From the NCBI RefSeq assembly GCF_012726195.1, contig NZ_JAASAF010000002.1, forward strand, positions 441,965-505,964: 64,000 nucleotides of DNA, written 5' to 3'. Below, in pieces: positions 6,441 through 15,149 of the stretch. Position numbers and translations under genes: made by a program. Under the pieces are notes generated by a model. That model was not told the DNA's origin. It ran no database searches and saw nothing but the letters and a program-made list of their open reading frames with translations. Position 1 is the first letter of the stretch. The number at the start of each line of letters is the position of its first letter. Origin of the DNA: Rhodococcus sp. HNM0563 (GTDB taxonomy: Bacteria > Actinomycetota > Actinomycetes > Mycobacteriales > Mycobacteriaceae).

Positions 6441-8156
6441 TCAGGACACGACCTTGCGGACCCAGATCGCCAGACCCTCGACGATCATGACCACCGCGAA
6501 GATCATCAGCACGATCATGGTGACCACGTCGAACTGCATGACTCGGGCCGCGTTCATCAGGTAGAAGCCGAGTCCGCCTGCGCCGACGACACCGAGCAGT
6601 GTCGCGGCACGGATATTGGTGTCGAGCTGATAGAAGATGTGCGCGATGATCGCGGGCCCGGACTGGCGAATCGTCGCGGCGATGAGGACCTGCATGCGTG
6701 TCGCGCCGCCGGCAATCACCGCCTGTTGCGCGCGGATGTCGGTTTCCTCCACGGAGTCTGCGATCAGCTTGCTGAACAGGCCGATTGCGCCGACCGACAG
6801 CGCAATTGCGCCGGCTGTGGCACCGAGACCGGTCACGACGATCACGATGATCGCCAGGATCAGATCCGGGATACCGCGGACGATCACGATGAAGACGCGG
6901 AATCCCTTCGCGACCCCCCGAGTGGGTGCGACATTGCGGGCTGCGAGGAGACCGACGGGGACCGCCACGATCAGGCCGATCAGAGTTGCCGCGAGAGCAA
7001 TCTGCAGAGTGACGATCAGCTGTTTCCACAGTTCGTCGCCGATACCGCCGGTGCCGGGTGGGAAGAACAGCGAGAGGGTATTCCACATCGAGCCGAAACC
7101 CTCGGCCATACGGGACAAGTCGATGTTCGCTGACCAGACGGAGGCCAACAGCGCCAGCACGAAGAGTGCGACGTAGGAAGTACGGACGATCCGCTCCCCC
7201 GTCCAGGGTCGACTGATGCGATACCGGCCGTCGGAAGTCCGCAGTGCAGTCGGGGACTGCTTCTCACCCGGCTCACGATCCACCCAGCCGCCCTGAGCAT
7301 TCGAGACACGGTCGCGGAGACGCGAGAACAAGCCACGCCGCGCGGGGGCCTTGTCGCCGAGCACCATCCTGCGCAGGGCGCCGGAGATCAGCTCGACGAT
7401 GACGCACAGCGCGACGATGAACAGCGCCAGCGCCATGCCGCGCTGATAGTTCATGGTGCGCAACGCACTCGACAGTTCGAGACCGATGCCGCTGACACCG
7501 ACGTAGCCGAGGATGACAGAGGCACGCAGGTTGATGTCGAACCGGTGCAGGGCCGTGGCGACGATCGCGGGCATGACCTGCGGCAGCACTCCGCCGGTGA
7601 TCTGCTGCCACCACGTGGCGCCCGCGGCGCGCAGTGCGTCCCGCGGACCGGGGTCGGTGTCTTCGATCGCGTCGGCGTACAGCTTTCCGATCATGCCGAT
7701 CGAGTGGATGCCGAGTGCGAGGATGCCGCCGATCGCGCCGAGGCCGAACAGACGCAGGAACAAGATCGCCAGCACCAGTTCGGGAATGGCACGGGTGACG
7801 ACGATGATGGTGCGCGCAGGCATCCGAAGCGCCGTGCGGGGTGCGGTGTTGCGGGCAGCTCCGAGCGCGACGGGGATGCTCAGCACCACAGCCAATACGG
7901 TGGCGAGGAGCACGATCCCCAGGGTCTGCCCGGTCGTCGCGGCGAGCTCACCGAGGGGCGGGAAATCGAGTGGGAAGATCCGCGACAGGAACTCGGCTGC
8001 GTTGCCGATACTGTCGACGATCGTCGCGAAATTGATCTTCAGCGATGCGATCGACCACAGGGCCGCCGCGAACAGGCCGAACAGGATGACCTGCGCGCTG
8101 ATGGTCTGCCACGTGGGGCGTGGCAGCGTCTTCACCGGTGGCGCGGTAATCGTCAT
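6441..8156 (-). CDS. phnE: phosphonate ABC transporter permease, fused double PhnE
   Basis: A 571-residue inner-membrane permease made of two tandem BPD-type permease domains, about residues 20-275 and 330-571, each with around six transmembrane helices and its own EAA loop (EDTDPGPRDALRAAGAT and EETDIRAQQAVIAGGAT). Many bacteria encode these as separate phnE1 and phnE2 genes; here one chain supplies both halves of the channel. It partners PhnC (ATPase) and PhnD (binding lipoprotein) in phosphonate import. The ATG at 8156 overlaps the phnC stop by 4 bp, so translation is coupled. A charged cytoplasmic linker (APARRGLFSRLRDR...) separates the halves. Confidence 0.92.
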   Translation of the reverse strand: MTITAPPVKTLPRPTWQTISAQVILFGLFAAALWSIASLKINFATIVDSIGNAAEFLSRIFPLDFPPLGELAATTGQTLGIVLLATVLAVVLSIPVALGAARNTAPRTALRMPARTIIVVTRAIPELVLAILFLRLFGLGAIGGILALGIHSIGMIGKLYADAIEDTDPGPRDALRAAGATWWQQITGGVLPQVMPAIVATALHRFDINLRASVILGYVGVSGIGLELSSALRTMNYQRGMALALFIVALCVIVELISGALRRMVLGDKAPARRGLFSRLRDRVSNAQGGWVDREPGEKQSPTALRTSDGRYRISRPWTGERIVRTSYVALFVLALLASVWSANIDLSRMAEGFGSMWNTLSLFFPPGTGGIGDELWKQLIVTLQIALAATLIGLIVAVPVGLLAARNVAPTRGVAKGFRVFIVIVRGIPDLILAIIVIVVTGLGATAGAIALSVGAIGLFSKLIADSVEETDIRAQQAVIAGGATRMQVLIAATIRQSGPAIIAHIFYQLDTNIRAATLLGVVGAGGLGFYLMNAARVMQFDVVTMIVLMIFAVVMIVEGLAIWVRKVVS

Positions 8157-8983
8157 CGGTTCGCGGTGGCCTGAGCGGACGCGACCGGTTCGACCGCCGA
8201 GTAGATGCTCATCGTCTCGCTCCGGTCGATCGTCGACACCGGCTTGTCGAGCACCACCTGTCCGCCGCGCAGACCGATGAGTCGGTGCCCCCACGACAAT
8301 GCGAGATCGACCTGGTGCAGGCTGCACACCACCGTCAGGTCGTCCTCTGACGCAATCTGGGAGATCAGCGCCATGACCTGCGCCGACGACTCGGGATCGA
8401 GCGAGGCGACGGGTTCGTCGGCGAGGAGGATCCTCGGCTTCTGGATCAGTGCGCGCGCCACCGCGACTCGCTGCTGCTGCCCACCGGAGAGCGTGTCGGC
8501 GCGCTGGAACGGACGGTCTGCGAGACCGACGCGGTCGAGTTGTTCCATGGCGGACAGACGCACCGACTTCGGGTACATCGGGAGACCGAACCTCGGTCCA
8601 CGCAAAGAGCCGAGAGCACCGGAACACACGTTCTCGAGCACCGACATGTTGCCGACGAGGTGGAACTGCTGAAACACGAATCCAACCTTGCGTCGAAGTT
8701 CCCGCAGTTCACGGCCGCGGGCAGCGCCCACCTCGTGCCCGAGGACCCGCACGGCACCCGATGTGGACGGGTGCAAACCGTTGAGCAGACGCAGCAGAGT
8801 CGACTTACCCGACCCCGACAGGCCCAGCAGCGCAACCACTTCACCGGGGTAGACCGTCAGCGACACGTCGTCGAGCACGCGGAGATCCGGTGCGAACACC
8901 TTGCTCACGTGGTCGAGTTCGATGGTGGGCCGGAGAATCTTGTCGATGGATGCGCCGAGGCGCGCATGGTCGGGGTCGGTCAT
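8153..8983 (-). CDS. phnC: phosphonate ABC transporter ATP-binding protein
   Basis: A 276-residue ABC ATPase that energises phosphonate import. Walker A is GLSGSGKS (residues 54-61), the Q-loop is FVFQQF, the ABC signature is LSGGQ (165-169), and Walker B is RILLADEP, followed by the CSLHQVDLA switch His. The layout is typical of PhnC, including HLVGNMSVLENV after the Q-loop. An N-terminal extension of about 20 residues precedes the first strand. It lies 36 bp after phnD and overlaps phnE by 4 bp, forming the phnDCE transport operon. Confidence 0.93.
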   Translation of the reverse strand: MTDPDHARLGASIDKILRPTIELDHVSKVFAPDLRVLDDVSLTVYPGEVVALLGLSGSGKSTLLRLLNGLHPSTSGAVRVLGHEVGAARGRELRELRRKVGFVFQQFHLVGNMSVLENVCSGALGSLRGPRFGLPMYPKSVRLSAMEQLDRVGLADRPFQRADTLSGGQQQRVAVARALIQKPRILLADEPVASLDPESSAQVMALISQIASEDDLTVVCSLHQVDLALSWGHRLIGLRGGQVVLDKPVSTIDRSETMSIYSAVEPVASAQATANR

Positions 8984-9019
8984 GGCGGACTCCAGATGTC
9001 GAGGGATTTCGGATTCGGG

Positions 9020-9982
9020 TCAGGCTGTGCAGGAGGGGGATTGAGTGATCTCGCAGACCTTGCGGACACCGTCGTAGAAGTCGTCGGCGACGGGGATGAA
9101 TCCGTATTCGGTGCCCTCGGGAAGCTCACACTCCTGCTCGCTGGCGCAGTAGCCGCCCTCGACGAGTGCGGGGCGGTTGAGCTTCGTCGCGTAGATGTCG
9201 GTGAGCTGGTCGATGAGGTCCTGCGGCAGCGTGGTCAGCACCGCTGAGGGGCTGGCCGCGATCATCTCGGACTCCCAGATCACGTCGAGGTCGCCCTCGG
9301 CCAGATCGCCCTTCTGGACGAGAGTTTCGGTCACCATCGTGTCGAATGCGAAACCGGCGTCGCACTGGCCGCTCTTGACCGCGAGTGCGGAAGCGTCGTG
9401 GCCGCCCGCGAAGACCGGGGTGACGTCCTTCTCGGGGTCGACGCCGGCCTCGAGCAGACCCGCCGACGGGTAGAGATACCCGGAGGTGGAGGTGGGGTCG
9501 ACGAAACACACCGTCTTGCCGCGGAAGTCTTCGAGCGACCGGATGTCGGATCCCGCAGGCACGATCGCGTACGACTGGTAGCCGGGTTCCTCGTCGGGGC
9601 TGTCGGCGAACACCCCCAGTGGCTGTACAGGCACGCCACCGTCCTTCGCGGTGGCGTAGGAGAAGGGGCCGTAGTGGCCGATATGCACCTTGCCTGCGCG
9701 CTGGGCCTCGATGACGGCCGCGTAGTCGGTGGCGTTCTGGAACTCGACCGGGATACCCGTCTCGTCTTCGATGACCTGCTGAATCAGCGAGAATTCCTGC
9801 GCCAGGCTGGTGCTGTCCTCGCTCGGGATGGAGGCGAGCACCAAGGTCTCCGGGGCGCCTTCGCTTCCGGTCGCGCCCGCCGAGCTGTCTTCGTCGGCAC
9901 TGGAACCACACGCGGACAGCGTGAGCACGGCCGCCGCGGCCACAGCCACCGCAGACCAAGTACGGGAAGAGGTAATACGCAT
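9020..9982 (-). CDS. phnD: phosphonate-binding lipoprotein of the ABC transporter
   Basis: A 320-residue extracytoplasmic solute-binding protein. It has a lipoprotein signal peptide ending in a lipobox (AVLTLSACGSS), so it should be lipid-anchored outside the membrane. The mature part carries the PhnD-type features ASIPSEDST, a strand with AQRAGKVHIGHYGPFSYATAK, and CFVDPTSTSGYLYPSAGL, the phosph(on)ate-binding serine/threonine loop. The ATG at 9982 was chosen because it directly precedes the signal sequence and has AGGAAACTC upstream-type spacing. It opens the phnDCE operon, which is separated from phnM by a 210-bp gap holding a terminator and a promoter-region palindrome. Ligand preference is not deducible. 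Confidence 0.92.
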   Translation of the reverse strand: MRITSSRTWSAVAVAAAAVLTLSACGSSADEDSSAGATGSEGAPETLVLASIPSEDSTSLAQEFSLIQQVIEDETGIPVEFQNATDYAAVIEAQRAGKVHIGHYGPFSYATAKDGGVPVQPLGVFADSPDEEPGYQSYAIVPAGSDIRSLEDFRGKTVCFVDPTSTSGYLYPSAGLLEAGVDPEKDVTPVFAGGHDASALAVKSGQCDAGFAFDTMVTETLVQKGDLAEGDLDVIWESEMIAASPSAVLTTLPQDLIDQLTDIYATKLNRPALVEGGYCASEQECELPEGTEYGFIPVADDFYDGVRKVCEITQSPSCTA

Positions 9983-10060
9983 GAGAGGAAACTCCTTGTC
10001 GAACACGCGGAAGCGAGTCGGGGCACGAGGGGGCGACACCTTACCGGCATCGTTGGAGTC

Positions 10061-10071
10061 CAGACTGTCTG
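10061..10071. promoter_or_regulatory. short palindrome in the phnD promoter region
   Basis: CAGACTGTCTG is a perfect 5-bp inverted repeat around one base, about 80 bp upstream of the phnD start codon. The surrounding TCCAGACTGTCTGTATGG has the GT...AC flavour of HutC/GntR sites, so PhnF is a reasonable candidate to bind here. This is weak evidence on its own. Confidence 0.35.
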
Positions 10072-10154
10072 TATGGTGCATCGAATCTCCCAACCCGAGG
10101 TGAACTCCTCCCCTCGACCGGACGACGTTCACGGTGTGTTGTGCGATCAATGCA

Positions 10155-10190
10155 CCTCGGCCCCGCAACCGAATGGGTGCGAGGCCGAGG
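10155..10190 (-). terminator. terminator after phnM
   Basis: CCTCGGCC (10155-10162) pairs perfectly with GGCCGAGG (10183-10190), with CGCA/TGCG pairing inside the loop. It begins 3 bp beyond the phnM stop codon and separates the phnFGHIJKLM transcript from phnDCE. No T-run follows. Confidence 0.6.
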
Positions 10191-10192
10191 AT

Positions 10193-11422
10193 TCACGATG
10201 CGCGTAGTACCGCGCGGGTCACCGGGTGACCGTGTTCGAGCGAGACCAGGACGAGGTCGGCGCGCTGACCGGTGGTCAGCGCACCTCGGTCGGCAAGCCC
10301 GACCGCGGTCGCGGGACCGCTCGTGACGAGTCCGACCGCCGCGGGCAACGCCATGCCGCGCTCCGCGAGAGCGAACGCGGCACCGAGCAGCGACGACGGC
10401 AGGTAGTCCGACGCCAGCGCCGTCACCAGCCCCAGCTCGGCCAGTTCCCCGGCGGAGACATTGCCCGAGTGGGAGCGTCCACGCAGCACGTTCGGGCCGC
10501 CCATCACCACGGACATGCCGCGGTCACGCGCTTCCCGCGCCGCTTCGACCGTAGTGGGGAACTCGGCGACGTTGCCTCCGCGTGCGGCCAGATCCGCGAT
10601 CTCGACGGCCGATTCGGGATCGTGCCCGAAGACGCGGGCCAGACCGCTGCGCGACTGTTCTGCAAGCCATCCCATCGTCTCGTCGCGGACACCGGCGTTG
10701 GCCTCGCGCTCGGCCGCCAGGCCGTCCACCACCTTGCGTGCATCCTCCACCGAGATTCCGCGTACGCCGGCGATGTGGTTCTCGTAGTAGGTTCGGTCGG
10801 CGTATTGGCCGATCCCCGGCGTGTGGTCCTCGTGTGAGATGACCGCGGGGGTTGTGGTGGTGACGACACCCGCCGCAACCAGCCGGTCGAATTCCTCACG
10901 CATGGCCTTGAATCCGGCCGCGGACCGCACGTCGAGGCGATGCAGGACCCGGTGGTCGACGAGTCGTGCGTCGGTGTCGCGGGTGCTCCAGTCCTCGATC
11001 GACTCGCACATCTGCTGCGCGACATGGACGCTGCGCCCCGTCGTCGCGGTGGCGCGATCGGAGAACGATGCACCGTGGAACACGGTCGTCACACCCGCCG
11101 CCCGCACCTTGCCCTCGAACGACATGAGGGAGAACGCCCACGGCAGTTCGACACCCGGTCGCGGGAGACGCTCCTTCTCCAGTCCGTCGGAATGCACGTC
11201 GACGAGGCCCGGCACACACAGGAGCCCACCGCCGTCGACGTCGGACCGCACTCCGGGGGTGGACGGGCCGACCTCCTCGATCATGCCGTCGCGCACCACG
11301 ATGCGTGCGTCGTCGAGAATGCGGTCCGGCAGCACCGCCCGGACGTGGCCGACCACATAGTTCTGCGGTGCGCACTGCAGCGTCCATGCTGCGGTAGCGG
11401 GTGCGGTTTCGATTCCGGTCAT
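10193..11422 (-). CDS. phnM: alpha-D-ribose 1-methylphosphonate 5-triphosphate diphosphohydrolase
   Basis: A 409-residue amidohydrolase-superfamily enzyme. In the C-P lyase pathway PhnM removes pyrophosphate from ribose 1-methylphosphonate 5-triphosphate, giving the 5-phosphate substrate of PhnJ. Visible features are the first metal motif VPGLVDVHSDGLEKE, the HGASFS strand, the DHRVLHRLDVRS block and the late SDYLPSSLL motif. The C terminus (TTGQRADLVLVSLEHGHPVTRAVL) is the usual small beta domain. Its ATG at 11422 overlaps the phnL stop by 4 bp, so it is translated in the same operon. Length is near the family norm of about 380. A terminator follows immediately. Confidence 0.93.
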   Translation of the reverse strand: MTGIETAPATAAWTLQCAPQNYVVGHVRAVLPDRILDDARIVVRDGMIEEVGPSTPGVRSDVDGGGLLCVPGLVDVHSDGLEKERLPRPGVELPWAFSLMSFEGKVRAAGVTTVFHGASFSDRATATTGRSVHVAQQMCESIEDWSTRDTDARLVDHRVLHRLDVRSAAGFKAMREEFDRLVAAGVVTTTTPAVISHEDHTPGIGQYADRTYYENHIAGVRGISVEDARKVVDGLAAEREANAGVRDETMGWLAEQSRSGLARVFGHDPESAVEIADLAARGGNVAEFPTTVEAAREARDRGMSVVMGGPNVLRGRSHSGNVSAGELAELGLVTALASDYLPSSLLGAAFALAERGMALPAAVGLVTSGPATAVGLADRGALTTGQRADLVLVSLEHGHPVTRAVLRAS

Positions 11423-12171
11423 GCTGCATCTCCCAACACATCTGCGGCGGATCCGATTCGGGCAATGTGACCGTCGGCGAACCGCACGACACGTGTCGCG
11501 AGACGGTGCATGGCATCGAGATCGTGGAACACTGCGAGCACCGCGACACCGGACGCCGACAGCGACGCGATCAGGTCGAGTGCACGCTCGCGGTTGACCG
11601 GGTCGAGGGCCGACACCGGCTCGTCGAGCAGGAGCAGCCGCGGCGGGTGGACGGTGCCGGCAGCGATGTTCACCCGCTGACGTTCACCACCGGAGAGCAC
11701 ACTGCAGTCGACGTCCCACAATGCTTCGTCGAGCGAGAGTCGCTGCAGTGCTTCGGCAGCGGCGTCGCGGGCATCGGCGCGGTTCATTCCGCGGCGACGA
11801 GCGGATGCCGCAACCACCTCCAAGGGTGCTGTGCGCGGCGGCGCCGACAGGAACTGCGACACGTAGCCGAGTTCGCGTCCGCGCAGCCGGGCCATCTCCC
11901 GGTCGGACAGCTCGGTGAGTTCGACGGGGCCTTCGTCGGTGTGCAGCACGATCGAGCCTGAGTCGGGCAGGTAGCTGCGGTGCACACAACGCAGGAAACT
12001 CGACTTTCCGGCACCCGACGGTCCTGCGAGCGCGACGTGTTCACCGCGGCCGACCTCGAGCTCGACGCCGTGCAGCGACGTGACGGTGCGACCGTCGATG
12101 GTGTGGAGGGTGAAGGATTTGCGCAGGTCGCGGACGGTGAGAACCGGATCTGCGGTAGCGGGCTCAGACAT
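11419..12171 (-). CDS. phnL: C-P lyase ABC-type subunit
   Basis: A 250-residue ABC-family ATPase lacking transmembrane partners. PhnL works with PhnG, PhnH and PhnI in transferring the phosphonate to the C1 of ribose of ATP. Walker A is GPSGAGKS (50-57), the signature is LSGGERQ (159-165), and Walker B is RLLLLDEP followed by the FHD switch. The ATG at 12171 is preferred over the GTG six bases earlier because GGAGGTGA sits just upstream of it; the GTG overlaps the PhnJK stop codon. It overlaps phnM by 4 bp. Confidence 0.93.
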   Translation of the reverse strand: MSEPATADPVLTVRDLRKSFTLHTIDGRTVTSLHGVELEVGRGEHVALAGPSGAGKSSFLRCVHRSYLPDSGSIVLHTDEGPVELTELSDREMARLRGRELGYVSQFLSAPPRTAPLEVVAASARRRGMNRADARDAAAEALQRLSLDEALWDVDCSVLSGGERQRVNIAAGTVHPPRLLLLDEPVSALDPVNRERALDLIASLSASGVAVLAVFHDLDAMHRLATRVVRFADGHIARIGSAADVLGDAA

Positions 12172-12173
12172 GG

Positions 12174-14039
12174 TCACCTCCGTGCGGCTGCAACGAGCCG
12201 CTGGGTGTAGGGGTGGTGGGGGTCCTGGAACAGCTGGTCGGTGAGCCCGCTCTCGACGACGCGGCCGACGTTCATCACGAGCGTGCGGTCGGTGAGTGCC
12301 TCGATGACCGCGAAGTCGTGACTGACGACCACGGCGGCGGTGTCCCGTTCGGCGAGTAGATTCCGCAGCAGATCGAGCACACCGGCCGCAACCGACGCGT
12401 CGAGCCCTGTCGTGGGCTCGTCCAGCAGCAGTACGCGCGGATCGGTCGCAAGGGCCTTCGCGATCTGCACGCGCTGACGCATCCCGCCGGAGAACGTGTG
12501 GACGGGATCGTCCATACGCTCGAGAGGCACCTCGACCTTCTCCAGCAGATACGCGGCACGGTCGCGGATCTCGTAGTAGTTGCGCCAGCCCGCGGCGGTG
12601 AGTCGCTCGGCGATGTTGCCACCCGCGGAGACCGTCATCGTCAGTCCGTCGGCGGGATTCTGGTGCACGAGACCGAGGGTGTCGATGCGCAGCGCGCGGC
12701 GTTCGGTGTCGTCGAGGGTGAACACGTCGGTGGTCCCGCCTCCGACGGTGGTCAGGAACATCGAGCCGCTGGTGGCCTTGTCGTCGCCGATCAGGCAGCG
12801 CAGCACCGTCGACTTGCCCGACCCCGACTCGCCGATCAGGCCGAGCGCCTCACCGGGCGCGACGTCGAAGCTGACATCCCACGCCGCGACGACGGCACCG
12901 GTGACCGGGCTGATCGCGGTGCCGGTCTCGGGGCCGGTTCCCGGGACGGCGTCGGCACCACCGGGGCCGTGCACCTTGCCGACGTCCCGGACGGCCAGGG
13001 TCCAGCCGTCGGGTTGCGCGGGGACGGGTCGATCGGTGAGTTCGGCCGGATCGCGGCGGGTCACCGCGTTCGCGGCGCGGACGCGGCGCTGCGGGTCGGG
13101 AAGGAACTGCAACGGGGAGTGCGCACCGTGGAGCGCCTCGTCGATATCCGCGTCGATGACGCGAGTGCACCACTCGACGTCGCTGCACATCATGCGCCCG
13201 GGCGATGCCTCGACGAGAAACGTGTCGGACGAACCGCAACGTACGCAGGCCTGATCGTCGCTGCCCTCGACCTCGAACGGGACGTCGTCGAATGTGAGCG
13301 GCTGCACCGGGGTGTAGGGCGGGACTGCGAAGATGCGCTTCTCGCGTCCGGCCCCGAGCAGCGTCAGATGCGGTGAATTATGCAGGCGCGGGACATCCCA
13401 TCGCGGGATCGGCGACGTGATCATCACGTACCGGCCGTCGACGAGCACCGGGTAGCCGGTGGTCTTGGTGATGACGCCGTTGCGGACGAGGTCCTCGTAG
13501 AGGCTGACCCACATCATCGAATAGTCGGCCTCGGCGTGCATACGGGCACACTCGGTGACCGATTTCTGCACGGCCCGAAGAGGTTCCGAGTTGGGGACCT
13601 GCAGCACGAGGATCTGCTCCTCGGTCATCGGCTCCTCGGGGATGCGGTGACGCGACTGGATGATCGTCGACTCGCGGGTGTCCTTGGTGGAAGCACACTT
13701 CTCGCTCGCCTCGATCAGGCGTCGTAGGTTCGTGGCGTTGACGCCGTCGTCGTCGCCCTGATCGATGACCTTGACGACATCGGCACCGCCGACGACGCCG
13801 AGCGTGACCTGTAGGCCGCCGGAGCCCCAGCCGCGGGCAACGGGCATCTCGCGGGAACCGAACGGGGTCAGGTAACCGGGCACACACACCGCGGTCAGTG
13901 TCGCGCGACGAATCTCGCGTTTGGATCCTTCGTCGAGGATGCCGCGTTCACGGGTGGCGGCGTCGATCGCGTCAAGGGTGTGGGTGACGCGCGAGGCGGT
14001 GTCCCGCAGAGTATTACGGGTAGTGAGCAGGTCGGTCAT
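12174..14039 (-). CDS. phnJ-phnK: C-P lyase core subunit PhnJ fused to ABC subunit PhnK
   Basis: A 621-residue single frame joining two C-P lyase proteins. Residues 1 to about 310 are PhnJ, the radical-SAM lyase that cleaves the C-P bond, with an essential Cys cluster at C265-x2-C268-x16-C285-x5-C291. After a Pro/Arg-rich linker (about 311-342), residues 343-621 are PhnK: Walker A GESGSGKS (403-410), Q-loop GLVHQNP, signature FSGGM (516-520), Walker B VLLLDEP and the SHDFAV switch. In well-studied systems these are separate proteins and PhnK docks on PhnJ in the PhnGHIJ core, so fusion would fix them 1:1. No stop or frameshift interrupts the junction. Its start overlaps the phnI stop as TGATG. 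Confidence 0.93.
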   Translation of the reverse strand: MTDLLTTRNTLRDTASRVTHTLDAIDAATRERGILDEGSKREIRRATLTAVCVPGYLTPFGSREMPVARGWGSGGLQVTLGVVGGADVVKVIDQGDDDGVNATNLRRLIEASEKCASTKDTRESTIIQSRHRIPEEPMTEEQILVLQVPNSEPLRAVQKSVTECARMHAEADYSMMWVSLYEDLVRNGVITKTTGYPVLVDGRYVMITSPIPRWDVPRLHNSPHLTLLGAGREKRIFAVPPYTPVQPLTFDDVPFEVEGSDDQACVRCGSSDTFLVEASPGRMMCSDVEWCTRVIDADIDEALHGAHSPLQFLPDPQRRVRAANAVTRRDPAELTDRPVPAQPDGWTLAVRDVGKVHGPGGADAVPGTGPETGTAISPVTGAVVAAWDVSFDVAPGEALGLIGESGSGKSTVLRCLIGDDKATSGSMFLTTVGGGTTDVFTLDDTERRALRIDTLGLVHQNPADGLTMTVSAGGNIAERLTAAGWRNYYEIRDRAAYLLEKVEVPLERMDDPVHTFSGGMRQRVQIAKALATDPRVLLLDEPTTGLDASVAAGVLDLLRNLLAERDTAAVVVSHDFAVIEALTDRTLVMNVGRVVESGLTDQLFQDPHHPYTQRLVAAARR

Positions 14040-15148
14040 CAGCAGGTCCTTCCGAGAGGTTCGGTGTTGCGGTCCGCGGCGTCGTCGGCGCCGGCCTGCA
14101 CGGCGAGCTTCCGGTCGATCATCGAGCGGAAGGTGACGTAGTGCGGAAGCTTGAGATGTTCGAGGAAGCCGCAGGAGTCGAGGCCGTCGGTGGTGAGCAG
14201 CAGGGTCTGCTCGAGACCGGCGGTGTCGCCGAAGCGGCGGCATGCGATATCCAGGTTCGCCATCGCGATGGCTTTGCGTTCGTTGTGTCCGAAGCACAAT
14301 CCGTAGCCGACGTCGAAGCGGCCGCGGTCCTCGTCGGGGCCGTTGAGATCTTCGATCGCCTCACATTCGGTGACGCGAACATCGCCGACCGCGAAGGCGG
14401 TTCCGGTATGGGGGTGGCGCACGCGCACCGGTACGCGGCCGTGTCGAACCTCGCCGAGGGTGACCTCGTGCAGGTTGCCTTCGGTGCCGCGGATCGAGCG
14501 GTACCACGTGCCGATCAGCGAACCTGTCTCGGCGCGTGCCATCGACGCGAGCACCGCCGATCGCGGCGCGGGAGGCGCAGCGGGGTGTCGGGAGATGTCG
14601 AACGGTTCGGGGTCGGAGCCGTCGGTCGGGCGGCTGTCGGCGAGCAGGTCCATTTCACGCAGCAGTTCCGAGAAGCGCTTGGGGTGCCGCTCTGCTTCGG
14701 TCCGGTCGGGGGTGGGGGCCTCGTCGATGACGGTCGGCGGCACGGTCGCGTCGTCGCGGACGAGCATGCGGCCGGTGTAATCGCTGGTGCGGCCGAGCAA
14801 CTGAGGTCCGTCCGGCGTGCGCCACGCAGGCACGATGCGGCGCAGCACCGTCATCTCGTCGGGGTCGACGGGTTCGCTGACCGCCAGTCGCGGAAGGGTC
14901 GATTGGTGGGCGCGGACGAGATGGGTGGCCTCGATGACGTCACCTTCCGCCTGGCGGAGCGCGTCGGCTGCGGTTTCGGGGTCGTAGAGCGACCCTTCAC
15001 CCATCACACGGTCGACGGCGAGGCGCATGCGGCCCGTGATCTGTTCGGTGGTCAGGCGCGGTGAGTTGTCGGCTTCACGCGCAGTGCGGACGAGGCTTTC
15101 GGCGGCGAGGATTGCGTCGAGTCCGCCGCGGGCTCCTGAGTATCCCAT
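14039..15148 (-). CDS. phnI: C-P lyase subunit, nucleosidase
   Basis: A 369-residue protein matching PhnI, the subunit that displaces adenine from ATP and, with PhnG, PhnH and PhnL, makes ribose 1-methylphosphonate 5-triphosphate. Typical stretches are MGYSGARGGLDAILAAESL at the N terminus, ITGRMRLAVDRVMGEGSLY, and YGLCFGHNERKAIAMANLD with the conserved FGHNE box, followed by the SCGFLEHLKLPHYVTF end block. It starts 1 bp after phnH and ends in a TGATG overlap with phnJK, consistent with a tightly coupled operon encoding one complex. Confidence 0.94.
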   Translation of the reverse strand: MGYSGARGGLDAILAAESLVRTAREADNSPRLTTEQITGRMRLAVDRVMGEGSLYDPETAADALRQAEGDVIEATHLVRAHQSTLPRLAVSEPVDPDEMTVLRRIVPAWRTPDGPQLLGRTSDYTGRMLVRDDATVPPTVIDEAPTPDRTEAERHPKRFSELLREMDLLADSRPTDGSDPEPFDISRHPAAPPAPRSAVLASMARAETGSLIGTWYRSIRGTEGNLHEVTLGEVRHGRVPVRVRHPHTGTAFAVGDVRVTECEAIEDLNGPDEDRGRFDVGYGLCFGHNERKAIAMANLDIACRRFGDTAGLEQTLLLTTDGLDSCGFLEHLKLPHYVTFRSMIDRKLAVQAGADDAADRNTEPLGRTC

Positions 15149-15149
15149 G

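Noticed and set aside
5158-6564. Long plus-strand frame against the acetyltransferase and phosphatase-like genes
   Set aside because: No motifs; overlaps two well-supported genes.
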